Origin: Kutzneria buriramensis
Lineage (GTDB): Bacteria; Actinomycetota; Actinomycetes; Mycobacteriales; Pseudonocardiaceae
NCBI RefSeq assembly: GCF_003387475.1
Contig: NZ_QUNO01000004.1
Location: 310,001-374,000 of the forward strand
Direction of reading: 5' to 3'
DNA: 64,000 nt
Below are positions 56,445 through 64,000 of this stretch, one piece after another (the stretch's first letter is position 1; each line of letters begins with the position of its first letter). Below the pieces are notes generated by a model. That model was given only the letters and a program-made list of their open reading frames with translations, was not told where the DNA came from and did no database searches. The position numbers and the translations under genes are program-made.

Positions 56445-58910
56445 GTGACCCCATCCCCACACCGCCGTAGAGCCCTGGCCGGCACGGCGGTGACCGCGCT
56501 GCTGTCGGCCGGACTCGTCGTGACGGCGGCGCCGGTCTCGGCGGCGCCGAGTGCCGATGCCCTGATCGCCGAGGTATACGGGGGCGGCGGCAACTCCGGC
56601 GCCACGTTGACCTCCGACTACGTCGAGCTGGCGAACCGGGCCGCGACGGCGGTGTCGGTGGACGGCTGGAGCGTGCAGTACCTGCCGGCGGCGCCGAAGG
56701 CGACGAGCACCTGGCAGACGACGCCGCTGACGGGCAGCATCGCCCCGGGCGCGAAGTACCTGGTGGGCGAGGCGAAGGGCACGGGCGGCACGATGGCCCT
56801 GCCAACACCGGACGCCACGGGCACGATCAACATGTCGGCGACGGCGGGCACGGTGGCGCTGGTCTCGGGCAAGGACCCGCTGACCTGCCTGACGGCGGCG
56901 GACTGCGCGGCGGATTCGCGGGTGCACGACCTGGTGGGCTTCGGCGGCGCGGTGGTGGTCGAGGGCACGAGTGCGCCGGCCGCGAGCAACACGACGGCGG
57001 TGACCCGGGCGGCGGGCGACACCGACAACAACGCGGCGGACTTCACCGCCGGCACGCCGGCCCCGACGAACAGCAAGGGCGAGACGGCGCCGGGCGGCAC
57101 GCCCCCGCCGACCGGGGTGCCTGCCCGCATCCACGACATCCAGGGCACGACCCGCCTCTCGCCGCTGGTCGGCAAGCAGGTGGTCGACGTGCCGGGCATC
57201 GTGACGGGCGTCCGCTCCTTCGGCTCCAGCCAGGGCTTCTTCTTCCAGGACCCGAACCCGGACAGCGATCCCCGCACGAGCGAGGGCATCTTCGTCTACA
57301 CGGGATCGGCGAAGGTCACGGTGCAGCCGGGCGACTCGATCAAGGTCGCCGGCAAGGTGTCGGAGTTCTACCCGGACGAGACCGGCGCCAAGTCGCTCTA
57401 CCAGTCCAACACGGAGATCGACTCGCCGACGATCACGGTGGTGTCGAGCGGCAACCCGCTGCCGGCGGCCGAGGTGCTCGGCCCGGACACGGTGCCGACG
57501 GCGTTCGCCCCGACCGGCGGCAACATCGAGTCGCTGGACCTCCAGCCGGACAAGTACGCGCTGGACTTCTTCGAGTCCCGCGAGGGCATGCGGGTCGAGG
57601 TGGACGACGCCCGCGTGGTCGGCCCGACCGACAAGTACAACGAGCTGTACGTCACCACCAAGCCGACGCAGAACCCGAGCGTCCGCGGCGGCACGGTGTA
57701 CCTGGGCTATGACGACAACAACTCGGGCCGGCTCGAGGTGCAGTCGCTGATCCCGTTCTCCCAGACGCCCTTCCCCAAGGCGAACGTGGGCGACAAGCTC
57801 GCGGGCGCGACCGCGGGCCCGCTGGACTACACCCAGTTCGGCGGCTACGTGGTGCAGGCGACGCAGCTGGGCAGCTATGTCTCGGGCGGCATCAAGCCGG
57901 AGACGACGTCCAAGCAGACCGTGGACGAGCTCGCCGTGGCCACCTACAACGTGGAGAACCTGGCGCCGACCGACCCACAGGCCAAGTTCGACCGCCTCGC
58001 CGGCAACCTGGTGCACAACCTGGCCGCGCCGGACGTCGTGTCGCTGGAGGAGATCCAGGACAACTCGGGTGCCACCGACGACGGCACGGTCGCGGCGGAC
58101 CAGACGCTGACGAAGTTCGCCGACGCAGTGGTGGCGGCGGGCGGCCCGCAGTACAAGTGGGCGGAGATCGATCCGACCAACGACGCCGACGGCGGCCAGC
58201 CGGGCGGCAACATCCGGATCGCCTTCTTCTACAACCCGAAGCGGGTGTCCCTCGTGGACCGTCCGGGCGGCGACGCGACCACCGCGACGACGATCGTGAA
58301 CAAGCACGGGCAGGCCGAGCTGTCGATCTCGCCGGGCCGCGTCGACCCGACCAACCCGGCCTGGAACGCCAGCCGCAAGCCGCTGGCCGCCGAGTTCCGG
58401 TTCCAGGGCCGCGAGGTCATCGTGATCGGCAACCACCTGGTGTCCAAGCTCGGCGACCAGCCGGACGTGGGCCGCAACCAGCCGCCGGTGCGCTCCTCGG
58501 AGGTGCAGCGCGCGCAGCAGACGGCGGCGCTGCGGGCGTTCGTGGACCAGATCCTGGCGGTGAACCCGAAGGCGAACATCGTCATTCCGGGCGACTTCAA
58601 CGACATGCAGTTCTCGCCGACGGTGGCCACGCTCACGGCCGGCGGCAAGCTGCGTGACCTGGTGAACGAGCTGCCCGCGGACCAGCGCTACAGCTACGTC
58701 TACCAGGGCAACTCCGAGGTGCTCGACCACCTGCTGGTCAGCACCGCGCCGCGCGGCGTGCAGTACGACGTGGTGCACGTCAACGCCGAGTTCGCCGACC
58801 AGGCCAGCGATCACGACCCGCAGGTGGTCCGATTCCGGCCGAGCACCGGGAACGAGTTCCTGGACGAGCTGCTCGACCTGGCCCACTGCTTCGCCCCGCC
58901 GGCGAAGTAA
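56445..58910 (+). CDS. Secreted ExeM/NucH-like nuclease
   Basis: This 821-residue exported protein starts at GTG 56445 with GAGGACGAGG upstream. The order is a signal peptide (1-34), a lamin-tail-like domain (ALIAEVYGGGGNSGATLTSD, about 36-190), an OB-fold-containing region (about 220-490; SSQGFFFQDP, VQPGDSIKVAGKV), and a C-terminal endonuclease/exonuclease/phosphatase domain (about 500-805). The catalytic segments are YNVENLAP, VVSLEEIQDN, IVIGNHLVSK, IVIPGDFND and SDHDPQ. It probably degrades extracellular DNA for phosphate and nucleotides. It is monocistronic with a strong terminator. Confidence 0.9.
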   Translation: MTPSPHRRRALAGTAVTALLSAGLVVTAAPVSAAPSADALIAEVYGGGGNSGATLTSDYVELANRAATAVSVDGWSVQYLPAAPKATSTWQTTPLTGSIAPGAKYLVGEAKGTGGTMALPTPDATGTINMSATAGTVALVSGKDPLTCLTAADCAADSRVHDLVGFGGAVVVEGTSAPAASNTTAVTRAAGDTDNNAADFTAGTPAPTNSKGETAPGGTPPPTGVPARIHDIQGTTRLSPLVGKQVVDVPGIVTGVRSFGSSQGFFFQDPNPDSDPRTSEGIFVYTGSAKVTVQPGDSIKVAGKVSEFYPDETGAKSLYQSNTEIDSPTITVVSSGNPLPAAEVLGPDTVPTAFAPTGGNIESLDLQPDKYALDFFESREGMRVEVDDARVVGPTDKYNELYVTTKPTQNPSVRGGTVYLGYDDNNSGRLEVQSLIPFSQTPFPKANVGDKLAGATAGPLDYTQFGGYVVQATQLGSYVSGGIKPETTSKQTVDELAVATYNVENLAPTDPQAKFDRLAGNLVHNLAAPDVVSLEEIQDNSGATDDGTVAADQTLTKFADAVVAAGGPQYKWAEIDPTNDADGGQPGGNIRIAFFYNPKRVSLVDRPGGDATTATTIVNKHGQAELSISPGRVDPTNPAWNASRKPLAAEFRFQGREVIVIGNHLVSKLGDQPDVGRNQPPVRSSEVQRAQQTAALRAFVDQILAVNPKANIVIPGDFNDMQFSPTVATLTAGGKLRDLVNELPADQRYSYVYQGNSEVLDHLLVSTAPRGVQYDVVHVNAEFADQASDHDPQVVRFRPSTGNEFLDELLDLAHCFAPPAK

Positions 58911-58923
58911 CACCGCAGTTCCG

Positions 58924-58956
58924 TGAGGGGAGCGCTCAGCCCGAGCGCTCCCCTCA
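58924..58956 (+). terminator. Terminator of the secreted nuclease gene
   Basis: A perfect 14-bp stem (TGAGGGGAGCGCTC and complement) has a 5-nt loop, 14 bp after the stop and 17 bp before the next start. Confidence 0.8.
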
Positions 58957-58972
58957 TGTCATTGTTGGGGAC

Positions 58973-59566
58973 GTGACTCAGCCGAGGGCCGGCCAGGTGT
59001 TGGCGGCGAACCTGAAGGTGCTGCGCGAGCGCAGCGGCCTGTCGCTGTCCGAACTGGCCCGCCGGTCGGGCATCGCCAAGGGCACGCTGTCCCAGCTGGA
59101 GTCCGGCGCGGGCAACCCGACCATCGAGACGGTGTTCAGTTTGTCGAACGCCTTGAGTGTGCCGGTGTCGACGCTGCTGACGTTGCGCGGCGACCCGGAC
59201 GTGGTGCTGATCCGCTCCGCCGACCTGGAGGTGCTCAGCAGCAACGCGGTCGACCTGCGCATGCTGCGCCGGCTGGACGTCACCGAGACCGTGTTCGAGG
59301 TCTACGACCAGCGGGTCCGCCCCGGCCAGCAGCAGCACTCGGACGGCCACGCCGGCATCGAGCACGTCACGGTGGTCACCGGCCGACTGCTGATCGGCCC
59401 GCCGGAGGACCCCTACGAGCTCGGCCCCGGCGATTACGTGAGCTTCCCGGCCGACCGTCCGCACATCTACCGCGCGGTCGACGAGCCGGTGCTGTCGGTG
59501 CTGCTGCTCCAGTACCCCGCCGACGCCGGGCCGCCGGCCTTGACCTGCGCCACCCCCGACGCGTAG
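58973..59566 (+). CDS. XRE-family regulator with cupin domain
   Basis: This 197-residue protein starts at GTG 58973. Its helix-turn-helix spans about residues 8-65 (LAANLKVLRERSGLSLSELA, SGIAKGTLSQLESGAGNP). A cupin sensor domain follows (HVTVVTGRLLIGPPEDP, YELGPGDYVSFPADRPHIYR). Its gene immediately precedes the hydroxyproline operon, and the 18-bp palindrome at 59567 starts on the base after its stop codon. It is therefore probably the repressor or sensor of that pathway. Confidence 0.88.
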   Translation: MTQPRAGQVLAANLKVLRERSGLSLSELARRSGIAKGTLSQLESGAGNPTIETVFSLSNALSVPVSTLLTLRGDPDVVLIRSADLEVLSSNAVDLRMLRRLDVTETVFEVYDQRVRPGQQQHSDGHAGIEHVTVVTGRLLIGPPEDPYELGPGDYVSFPADRPHIYRAVDEPVLSVLLLQYPADAGPPALTCATPDA

Positions 59567-59584
59567 CGTTCATTTTAACGAACG
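59567..59584. promoter_or_regulatory. 18-bp palindromic operator candidate of the hydroxyproline operon
   Basis: CGTTCATTTTAACGAACG is palindromic except for the pair at positions 6/13 and the centre. It fills the gap between the XRE-cupin stop codon and the next ribosome-binding site, the expected place for operator binding. Confidence 0.55.
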
Positions 59585-59596
59585 AGGGTGGTGGCC

Positions 59597-60733
59597 GTGC
59601 ACGTTGTGGTGGTGGGCGCCGGAGTGATCGGCGCGGCCTGCGCCGAGGCGCTCAGCGCGGCCGGCGCCACGGTCACCGTCGTCGACCGCAGCGGCCCGGC
59701 CGCCGGCACTACCGGCGCCGGCGAGGGCAACGTGCTCGTCTCGGACAAGGAACCGGGGCCTGAGCTCGAACTGGCCCAGGCCGCCCGCCGACAGCTCCCG
59801 GAACTGCTGGCCAAGCTCGCCGACGAGCTCGGGCCGGAGCTGTCCGATGTGGAATGGCAGCCCAAGGGCGGGCTGGTCGTCGCCACCACCGATCCCCGGC
59901 CGCTGCGGGACTTCGCCGAGCGGCAGCGAACCGCCGGCGTGACCGCGCACGAGATCACCCCGGAGCAGGCGTTCGAGCTGGAGCCGAACCTGACCCGCGA
60001 GATCACCACGGCCGTCCACTACCCCGAGGACGGCCAGGTGCAACCCGTGCTGCTGGCCACCACGCTGCTGTCCGCCGTACGGCAGCGTGGCGGCCGGCTC
60101 CTCTCCGGCGTGACCGCGACTGGTGCAACGAAGTCCGCATTGGTAACCGATAGCGGCACTATCGCGTGCGATCACATCGTCAACGCCTGCGGACCGTGGG
60201 CCGGCGACTTCGCGTCGAAGCTCGGCGCGCCGCTGCCGGTGCTGCCGAGGCGCGGCCTGATCCTGGTGACGACGCCGGTCGCGGATCTGGTGCGGCACAA
60301 GGTGTACGACGCGGATTACGTCGGCGCGGTGGCCAGCGGCGACGCCGATCTCCAGACGTCGACGGTGGTGGAGTCGACACCGGCCGGCACGGTGCTGATC
60401 GGCTCCAGCCGGCAGCGCGTCGGCTTCGACGAGACGATCCAGGTCGACGTCCTGCGCGAGCTGGCCCGCAAGGCGATCCGGCTCTTTCCCAGGCTGGCGG
60501 GCGTCAACGTGATGCGCGCCTACGGCGGGTTCCGGCCGTACACGCCGGATCACCTGCCGGTCGTCGGGGCCGATCCCCGGGTTCCCGGCCTCTGGCACGC
60601 CACCGGGCACGAGGGCGCCGGCATCGGACTCGCCGTCGCCACCGGCCGGCTGCTCGCGGAGCTGATGACCGGCCAGGAACCGCACGTCGACCCGAAGCCG
60701 TTCCGGGTCGACCGGCCGGGGCTGGCGGCATGA
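59597..60733 (+). CDS. D-hydroxyproline dehydrogenase beta subunit, FAD (DAO family)
   Basis: This 378-residue flavoprotein has the FAD-binding start VVVVGAGVIGAACAEAL, IVNACGPWAG, MRAYGGFRPYTPDHLPVVG and ATGHEGAGIGLAVATGRLLA. It corresponds to the FAD subunit (LhpB-like) of the multi-subunit cis-4-hydroxy-D-proline dehydrogenase that gives 1-pyrroline-4-hydroxy-2-carboxylate. GTG 59597 is preferred of three clustered GTGs because it puts GAGGG 9 nt upstream. It overlaps the ferredoxin-like subunit gene by 4 bp. Confidence 0.82.
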   Translation: MHVVVVGAGVIGAACAEALSAAGATVTVVDRSGPAAGTTGAGEGNVLVSDKEPGPELELAQAARRQLPELLAKLADELGPELSDVEWQPKGGLVVATTDPRPLRDFAERQRTAGVTAHEITPEQAFELEPNLTREITTAVHYPEDGQVQPVLLATTLLSAVRQRGGRLLSGVTATGATKSALVTDSGTIACDHIVNACGPWAGDFASKLGAPLPVLPRRGLILVTTPVADLVRHKVYDADYVGAVASGDADLQTSTVVESTPAGTVLIGSSRQRVGFDETIQVDVLRELARKAIRLFPRLAGVNVMRAYGGFRPYTPDHLPVVGADPRVPGLWHATGHEGAGIGLAVATGRLLAELMTGQEPHVDPKPFRVDRPGLAA

Positions 60734-60921
60734 ACGTCACGATCAACGGCGAGCCGGCGACGGTCGAACCGGGCCGGACTATTGCCGCAGTGGTGCCGAA
60801 CGTGGGCGTGTTCTGCGCCATCGGCGTCTGCCACGGCTGCCTGGTCACGGTCAACGACGTGCCAGATGTTCGTGCGTGCCAGCGGGTTCTGCGCGAGGGT
60901 GACGAGGTGATCACGCGATGA
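60730..60921 (+). CDS. D-hydroxyproline dehydrogenase gamma subunit, [2Fe-2S] protein
   Basis: This 63-residue protein starts at ATG 60730 (ATGA overlap). It is a minimal [2Fe-2S] domain: FCAIGVCHGCLVTVND with three Cys of the cluster and RACQ with the fourth. It is equivalent to the small LhpF-type electron-transfer subunit that sits between two flavoprotein subunits. Overlap on both sides supports a 1:1:1 complex. Confidence 0.85.
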   Translation: MNVTINGEPATVEPGRTIAAVVPNVGVFCAIGVCHGCLVTVNDVPDVRACQRVLREGDEVITR

Positions 60922-62144
60922 CCATCGTCGTGGTCGGCGCGGGCCCGGCCGGCGTCAACGCGGCCGTCACGGCGGCCCGCGCCGGCAAGGACGTGCTGCT
61001 GATCGACTCGGCTGCGCGGATCGGCGGCCAGTACCACCGGCAGTCCTTTCGTGCCAAGGAGATCCGCGTCGCCCACGAGCGGGTTCGGCACCTGCCGGAC
61101 ACCACGGTGTGGGCGATCGAGGACAACCGCCTGCACCTCACCGGATCTCGCGTCGTGACGGCCGAGAAGCTGATCCTGGCCACCGGCGCGTACGACCGCA
61201 CGCTGCCGTTCCCCGGCTGGGACCTGCCCGGCGTCTACACCGCCGGCGCGGCGCAGGCGATGGCCAAGGGCCAGGGAATCGCCTTGGGCCGCAACGTGAT
61301 CGTCGCAGGAACGGGGCCGTTCCTGCTGCCGGTGGCGAGCTCGCTCCTCGATGTCGGCGCGAAGGTGCGGGTCTTCGAGGCGAATTCGCCCTCCCACAGG
61401 TGGCTCCGCGAACCGACAGCCCTGTTCGCGGGCCGCCGCAAGCTTCTCGAACTGACTCGGTACGCCAAGGTCGCCCGGCACTACCGCGAGCGCACGGCCG
61501 TGATCGCCGCGCACGGCGACGACCGGGTTCGCGAGGTCACCGTCGCCGAGCTCGACGACAACTGGAACCCGTTGCGGCAGAAGAGGATCGCCGTCGACGC
61601 GGTCTGCGTCGGCTACGGCTTCGTGCCGCAGTTGGAACTCGCGATCGCCGCGGGCTGCCGCCTCAGCGACGGCTTCGTCGCCGTCGACGAGCAGCAGCGC
61701 ACCTCGGTGCCGTGGATCTTCGCCGCCGGCGAGATCACCGGCGTCGGCGGCGCGGACCTCGCCGCCGACGAGGGTGTCATCGCCGGCGCCGCGGCGGCCG
61801 GCGTGCAACTCGGCCTCACCGTCGACCGGCGCTTCGCCGATGCCCTGACCAGGGTGTATGCCGTCAAAGACGGCTGGAAGTCCTGGCTCACGGACGACAC
61901 GATCATCTGCCGCTGCGAGCGGGTCACCCGCCACAGGCTGCAAGAAGCCACCGGCAGAGGCGCCACCGCCACCCGGGCGGTGAAGCTCGCCAGCCGCGCC
62001 GGCCTCGGCCCCTGCCAGGGCCGGATCTGCGGCGCCACCGTCGCCGACCTGCTCGACCTCGATCCCACCACGTTCGCCCGCCGGCCGATCGCCACCCCGA
62101 TCCCGCTCGGCGACCTCGCCGCCAATCCCGTGGAGGAGCAATGA
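60918..62144 (+). CDS. D-hydroxyproline dehydrogenase alpha subunit, FAD/NAD(P)-type with BFD domain
   Basis: This 408-residue flavoprotein has IVVVGAGPAGVNAAVTAARAG for FAD, LILATGAYDRTLPFPGWDLP typical of the HcnB/LhpE family, and a second dinucleotide fold at VIVAGTGPFLLPVASSLL. The C-terminus has a BFD-like [2Fe-2S] domain with ICRCERVTRH and GLGPCQGRICG (four Cys). It starts at ATG 60918 (ATGA overlap) and is followed by the deaminase gene with the same overlap. It passes electrons from the beta subunit to the respiratory chain. Confidence 0.85.
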   Translation: MTIVVVGAGPAGVNAAVTAARAGKDVLLIDSAARIGGQYHRQSFRAKEIRVAHERVRHLPDTTVWAIEDNRLHLTGSRVVTAEKLILATGAYDRTLPFPGWDLPGVYTAGAAQAMAKGQGIALGRNVIVAGTGPFLLPVASSLLDVGAKVRVFEANSPSHRWLREPTALFAGRRKLLELTRYAKVARHYRERTAVIAAHGDDRVREVTVAELDDNWNPLRQKRIAVDAVCVGYGFVPQLELAIAAGCRLSDGFVAVDEQQRTSVPWIFAAGEITGVGGADLAADEGVIAGAAAAGVQLGLTVDRRFADALTRVYAVKDGWKSWLTDDTIICRCERVTRHRLQEATGRGATATRAVKLASRAGLGPCQGRICGATVADLLDLDPTTFARRPIATPIPLGDLAANPVEEQ

Positions 62145-63007
62145 TCTTCGATGGAGTGGTCGTCGCGACCGCCCTGCCGTACAAGGAAGACCTCAGCGTC
62201 GACTACGACCGGTACGCCGAGCACTGCCGCTGGCTGATCGACAACGGCTGCCACGGCATCGGCCCGAACGGCTCGCTCGGCGAGTACTCGTCCCTCACCG
62301 ACGACGAGCGCCGGTCGGTGGCCAGGACCGCGATCGAGACCGTCGGCGACGACGGCATCGTGGTCGTCGGCGTCCACGCGCCGGGCTCCCACCAGGCGAA
62401 ACGCTGGGCCGAGCTGGCCGCCGAGGACGGCGCGGACGGCCTGCTCTGCCTGCCGCCGACCATGTACCGGGCCAACGACGCGGAGGTGGTGGCCCACTTC
62501 GAAGCGGTGGCGTCGGTCGGCCTGCCGGTGATGGTCTACAACAACCCGTTCGACACCAAGGTGGATCTCACGCCGGCGCTGCTGCGTGAGATCGCCCAGA
62601 TCGACAACGTGCTGGCGGTCAAGGAGTTCTCCGGCGACGTCCGCCGCGTGCTGGAGATCCGTGAGCAGGCGCCGGAGCTCGCGGTGATCGCCGGCGCGGA
62701 CGATGTGCTGCTGGAGGCCGTGCTGATGGGCGCGACCGGCTGGTTCGCCGGCTTCCCCAACGCCTACCCGGCGGAGTCGGTCGAGCTGTTCACGCTGGCC
62801 TCGCAGGGCCGGCTCGACGAGGCCCGCGAGCTGTACGAGCGGCTGGTCGCGGTGTTCCGCTGGGACTCGCGCACCGAGTTCGTGCAGGCCATCAAGTACG
62901 TGATGGACAAGATCGGCCGCTACGGCGGGCCCTGCCGGCCGCCGCGCGGTCCGCTCACCGAGGCCAACCGCGCCCGGCTGGACGCCGACCTGGCGCGGGT
63001 GGCCTGA
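62141..63007 (+). CDS. 1-pyrroline-4-hydroxy-2-carboxylate deaminase, HypD/DapA-family
   Basis: This 288-residue (beta/alpha)8 Schiff-base enzyme has GIGPNGSLGEYSSLTDDER, VMVYNNPFDTKVDLTP with the proton-relay Tyr, and VLAVKEFSGDVRRV with the Schiff-base Lys. The DapA family includes the deaminase that turns 1-pyrroline-4-hydroxy-2-carboxylate into 2-oxoglutarate semialdehyde, which fits the enzymes on each side. Dihydrodipicolinate synthase is less likely given the context. Confidence 0.85.
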   Translation: MIFDGVVVATALPYKEDLSVDYDRYAEHCRWLIDNGCHGIGPNGSLGEYSSLTDDERRSVARTAIETVGDDGIVVVGVHAPGSHQAKRWAELAAEDGADGLLCLPPTMYRANDAEVVAHFEAVASVGLPVMVYNNPFDTKVDLTPALLREIAQIDNVLAVKEFSGDVRRVLEIREQAPELAVIAGADDVLLEAVLMGATGWFAGFPNAYPAESVELFTLASQGRLDEARELYERLVAVFRWDSRTEFVQAIKYVMDKIGRYGGPCRPPRGPLTEANRARLDADLARVA

Positions 63008-63009
63008 CG

Positions 63010-63999
63010 ATGCGCGCGAGCAGGTACTTCACCGCCGTCGACTCGCACACCGAGGGCATGCCGACGCGTGTGGTCACCGGCGGCGTCGGGCCGATCCCCG
63101 GTGCCACGATGGCCGAGCGGCGCGAGCACTTCGTCAAGAACATGGACCACATCCGGCAGTTCCTGGTGAACGAGCCGCGCGGGCACGCCGCCATGAGCGG
63201 CGCGATCCTCCAGCCGGCGACCCGCCCGGACGCCGACTGGGGCGTGCTCTACATCGAGGTCTCCGGCTGCCTGCCGATGTGCGGGCACGGCACCATCGGC
63301 GTCGCGACCGTGCTGGTGGAGACCGGCATGGTCGAGGTCACCGAGCCGGTCACCACGATCCGCCTGGACACCCCGGCCGGCCTGGTCGTCGCCGAGGTGA
63401 CCGTGCGCGACGGCCGCGCCGAGTCGGTGCGGTTCCAGAACGTGCCGGCGTACGCGCAGGAGCTCGACGCGGTGGTCGACGTGCCGGGCCTGGGCGAGGT
63501 CCGCTACGACATGGCCTACGGCGGGAACTTCTACGCCATCCTGCCGATCGACTCGATCGGGATTCCCTTCGACGTCAAGGAGAAAGACCGGATGCTGGCG
63601 TCCGGTCTGTCCATCATGGACGCTATCAATGCGCAGCGCCGGCCCGTGCACCGCGAGGACCCCGGCATCGCCGGCTGCAAGCACGTGCAACTGGTGGCCG
63701 AGGGCCGCGACGGCGGCCACGCCCGCAACGCGATGGTCATCCACCCCGGCTGGTTCGACCGGTCGCCGTGCGGAACCGGTACCAGCGCGCGGATGGCGCA
63801 GCTGCACGCCCGCGGCGAGCTCCCGCTGAACACCGATTTCGTGAACGAGTCGTTGCTGGGCACCAGGTTCACCGGCCGGCTGGTAGCGGAGACGTCACGA
63901 GGCGTGACCCCGACGATCGAGGGCCGCGCGTGGCTGACCGGCATGGCACAGTACCTGCTGGACCCAACCGACCCGTTCCCGAACGGGTTCACGCTGTGA
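63010..63999 (+). CDS. 4-hydroxyproline 2-epimerase
   Basis: This 329-residue proline-racemase-family enzyme is complete in the window. The two catalytic cysteines are present in LPMCGHGTIGVA and SPCGTGTSARMA, the first being the usual MCGHGTIG. The N-terminus TAVDSHTEGMPTRVVTGG and the active-site start are typical of the hydroxyproline epimerases. It converts trans-4-hydroxy-L-proline to cis-4-hydroxy-D-proline, the substrate of the dehydrogenase encoded upstream. It starts 2 bp after the deaminase gene. A semialdehyde dehydrogenase gene would be expected beyond the right edge. Confidence 0.9.
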   Translation: MRASRYFTAVDSHTEGMPTRVVTGGVGPIPGATMAERREHFVKNMDHIRQFLVNEPRGHAAMSGAILQPATRPDADWGVLYIEVSGCLPMCGHGTIGVATVLVETGMVEVTEPVTTIRLDTPAGLVVAEVTVRDGRAESVRFQNVPAYAQELDAVVDVPGLGEVRYDMAYGGNFYAILPIDSIGIPFDVKEKDRMLASGLSIMDAINAQRRPVHREDPGIAGCKHVQLVAEGRDGGHARNAMVIHPGWFDRSPCGTGTSARMAQLHARGELPLNTDFVNESLLGTRFTGRLVAETSRGVTPTIEGRAWLTGMAQYLLDPTDPFPNGFTL

Positions 64000-64000
64000 G

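Noticed and set aside
1-64000. CRISPR arrays, rRNA genes, intact insertion sequences
   Set aside because: No regularly spaced short repeats, rRNA sequence, or transposase with terminal inverted repeats was seen on either strand.

Overview
The window is chromosomal DNA from a high-GC actinobacterium. The gene set points to Pseudonocardiales (Amycolatopsis, Kutzneria or Saccharothrix-like). Two gene blocks match neighbourhoods I recall from Mycobacterium tuberculosis. These are the arabinogalactan-export block bpa-wzm-wzt-glfT1, followed by an aminotransferase-like gene and a quinone oxidoreductase (Rv3777-Rv3783), and the tyrA / tadA-partner / tadA block (Rv3752c-Rv3754). Codon use is strongly GC-biased everywhere except one visibly AT-richer stretch at about 11.6-13.6 kb. 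Many start codons sit 6-7 nt after a TANNNT box, which suggests leaderless transcripts.

Layout. 0-11.3 kb: the 5' end of a secreted alpha-L-rhamnosidase-like gene, the cell-wall galactan export operon, the proteasome activator Bpa, housekeeping enzymes, a zinc metallopeptidase, a secreted 5'-nucleotidase and a MarR regulator. 11.3-19.9 kb: a decayed integrated element in tRNA-Ser(TGA), bounded by an exact 54-bp direct repeat. It carries an Mrr-like nuclease plus AlbA_2-domain pair, a truncated integrase abutting a formylglycine-generating-enzyme fragment, an XRE/DUF6879 regulatory cassette, a secreted small protein and an ArsR regulator. 20-25 kb: three tandem paralogous surface proteins (SdrD-B-like repeats, LAYTG sorting signal on the first two) with a shared leader structure. 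25-28.4 kb: small membrane protein, methyltransferase, dienelactone-hydrolase-like protein and the scoAB CoA-transferase. 28.5-38.8 kb: tRNA-Ser(GCT), tRNA-Arg(ACG), a paralogous pair of membrane proteins, then a cell-surface glycan locus. That locus holds a 1264-residue GT / GT4 / coiled-coil / FkbM fusion, a second methyltransferase, an acyltransferase-3 membrane protein and an AlgJ/AlgX-like SGNH protein.

38.8-51.8 kb: Lrp regulator with a rhodanese and an MIO-less HAL-like protein, GntR, a D-amino-acid-oxidase-type flavoprotein with a LysR regulator, coaA, a thioester-domain adhesin, tyrA, an M20 amidohydrolase, tadA and a CsbD-like protein. 51.8-55.7 kb: immediately after tRNA-Ser(CGA) lies a small locus that looks like a candidate defence system. 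It consists of a divergent HNH nuclease with a ScoMcrA-like head and a two-gene operon of an IMPase/CysQ-like phosphatase and an unknown 418-residue protein. 55.8-64 kb: a membrane protein, a large secreted nuclease, and an XRE-cupin regulator in front of a trans-4-hydroxyproline catabolic operon (three-subunit D-hydroxyproline dehydrogenase, HypD-type deaminase, hydroxyproline epimerase) that probably continues past the right edge.

Two families of noncoding repeats stand out. One is a 41-bp element with two DnaA-box-like sequences, present once in each orientation, both times between convergent genes. The other is a roughly 97-bp multi-hairpin element lying downstream of tRNA genes, in which changes in paired bases compensate each other. 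All calls are from reading the sequence; no database search was run.
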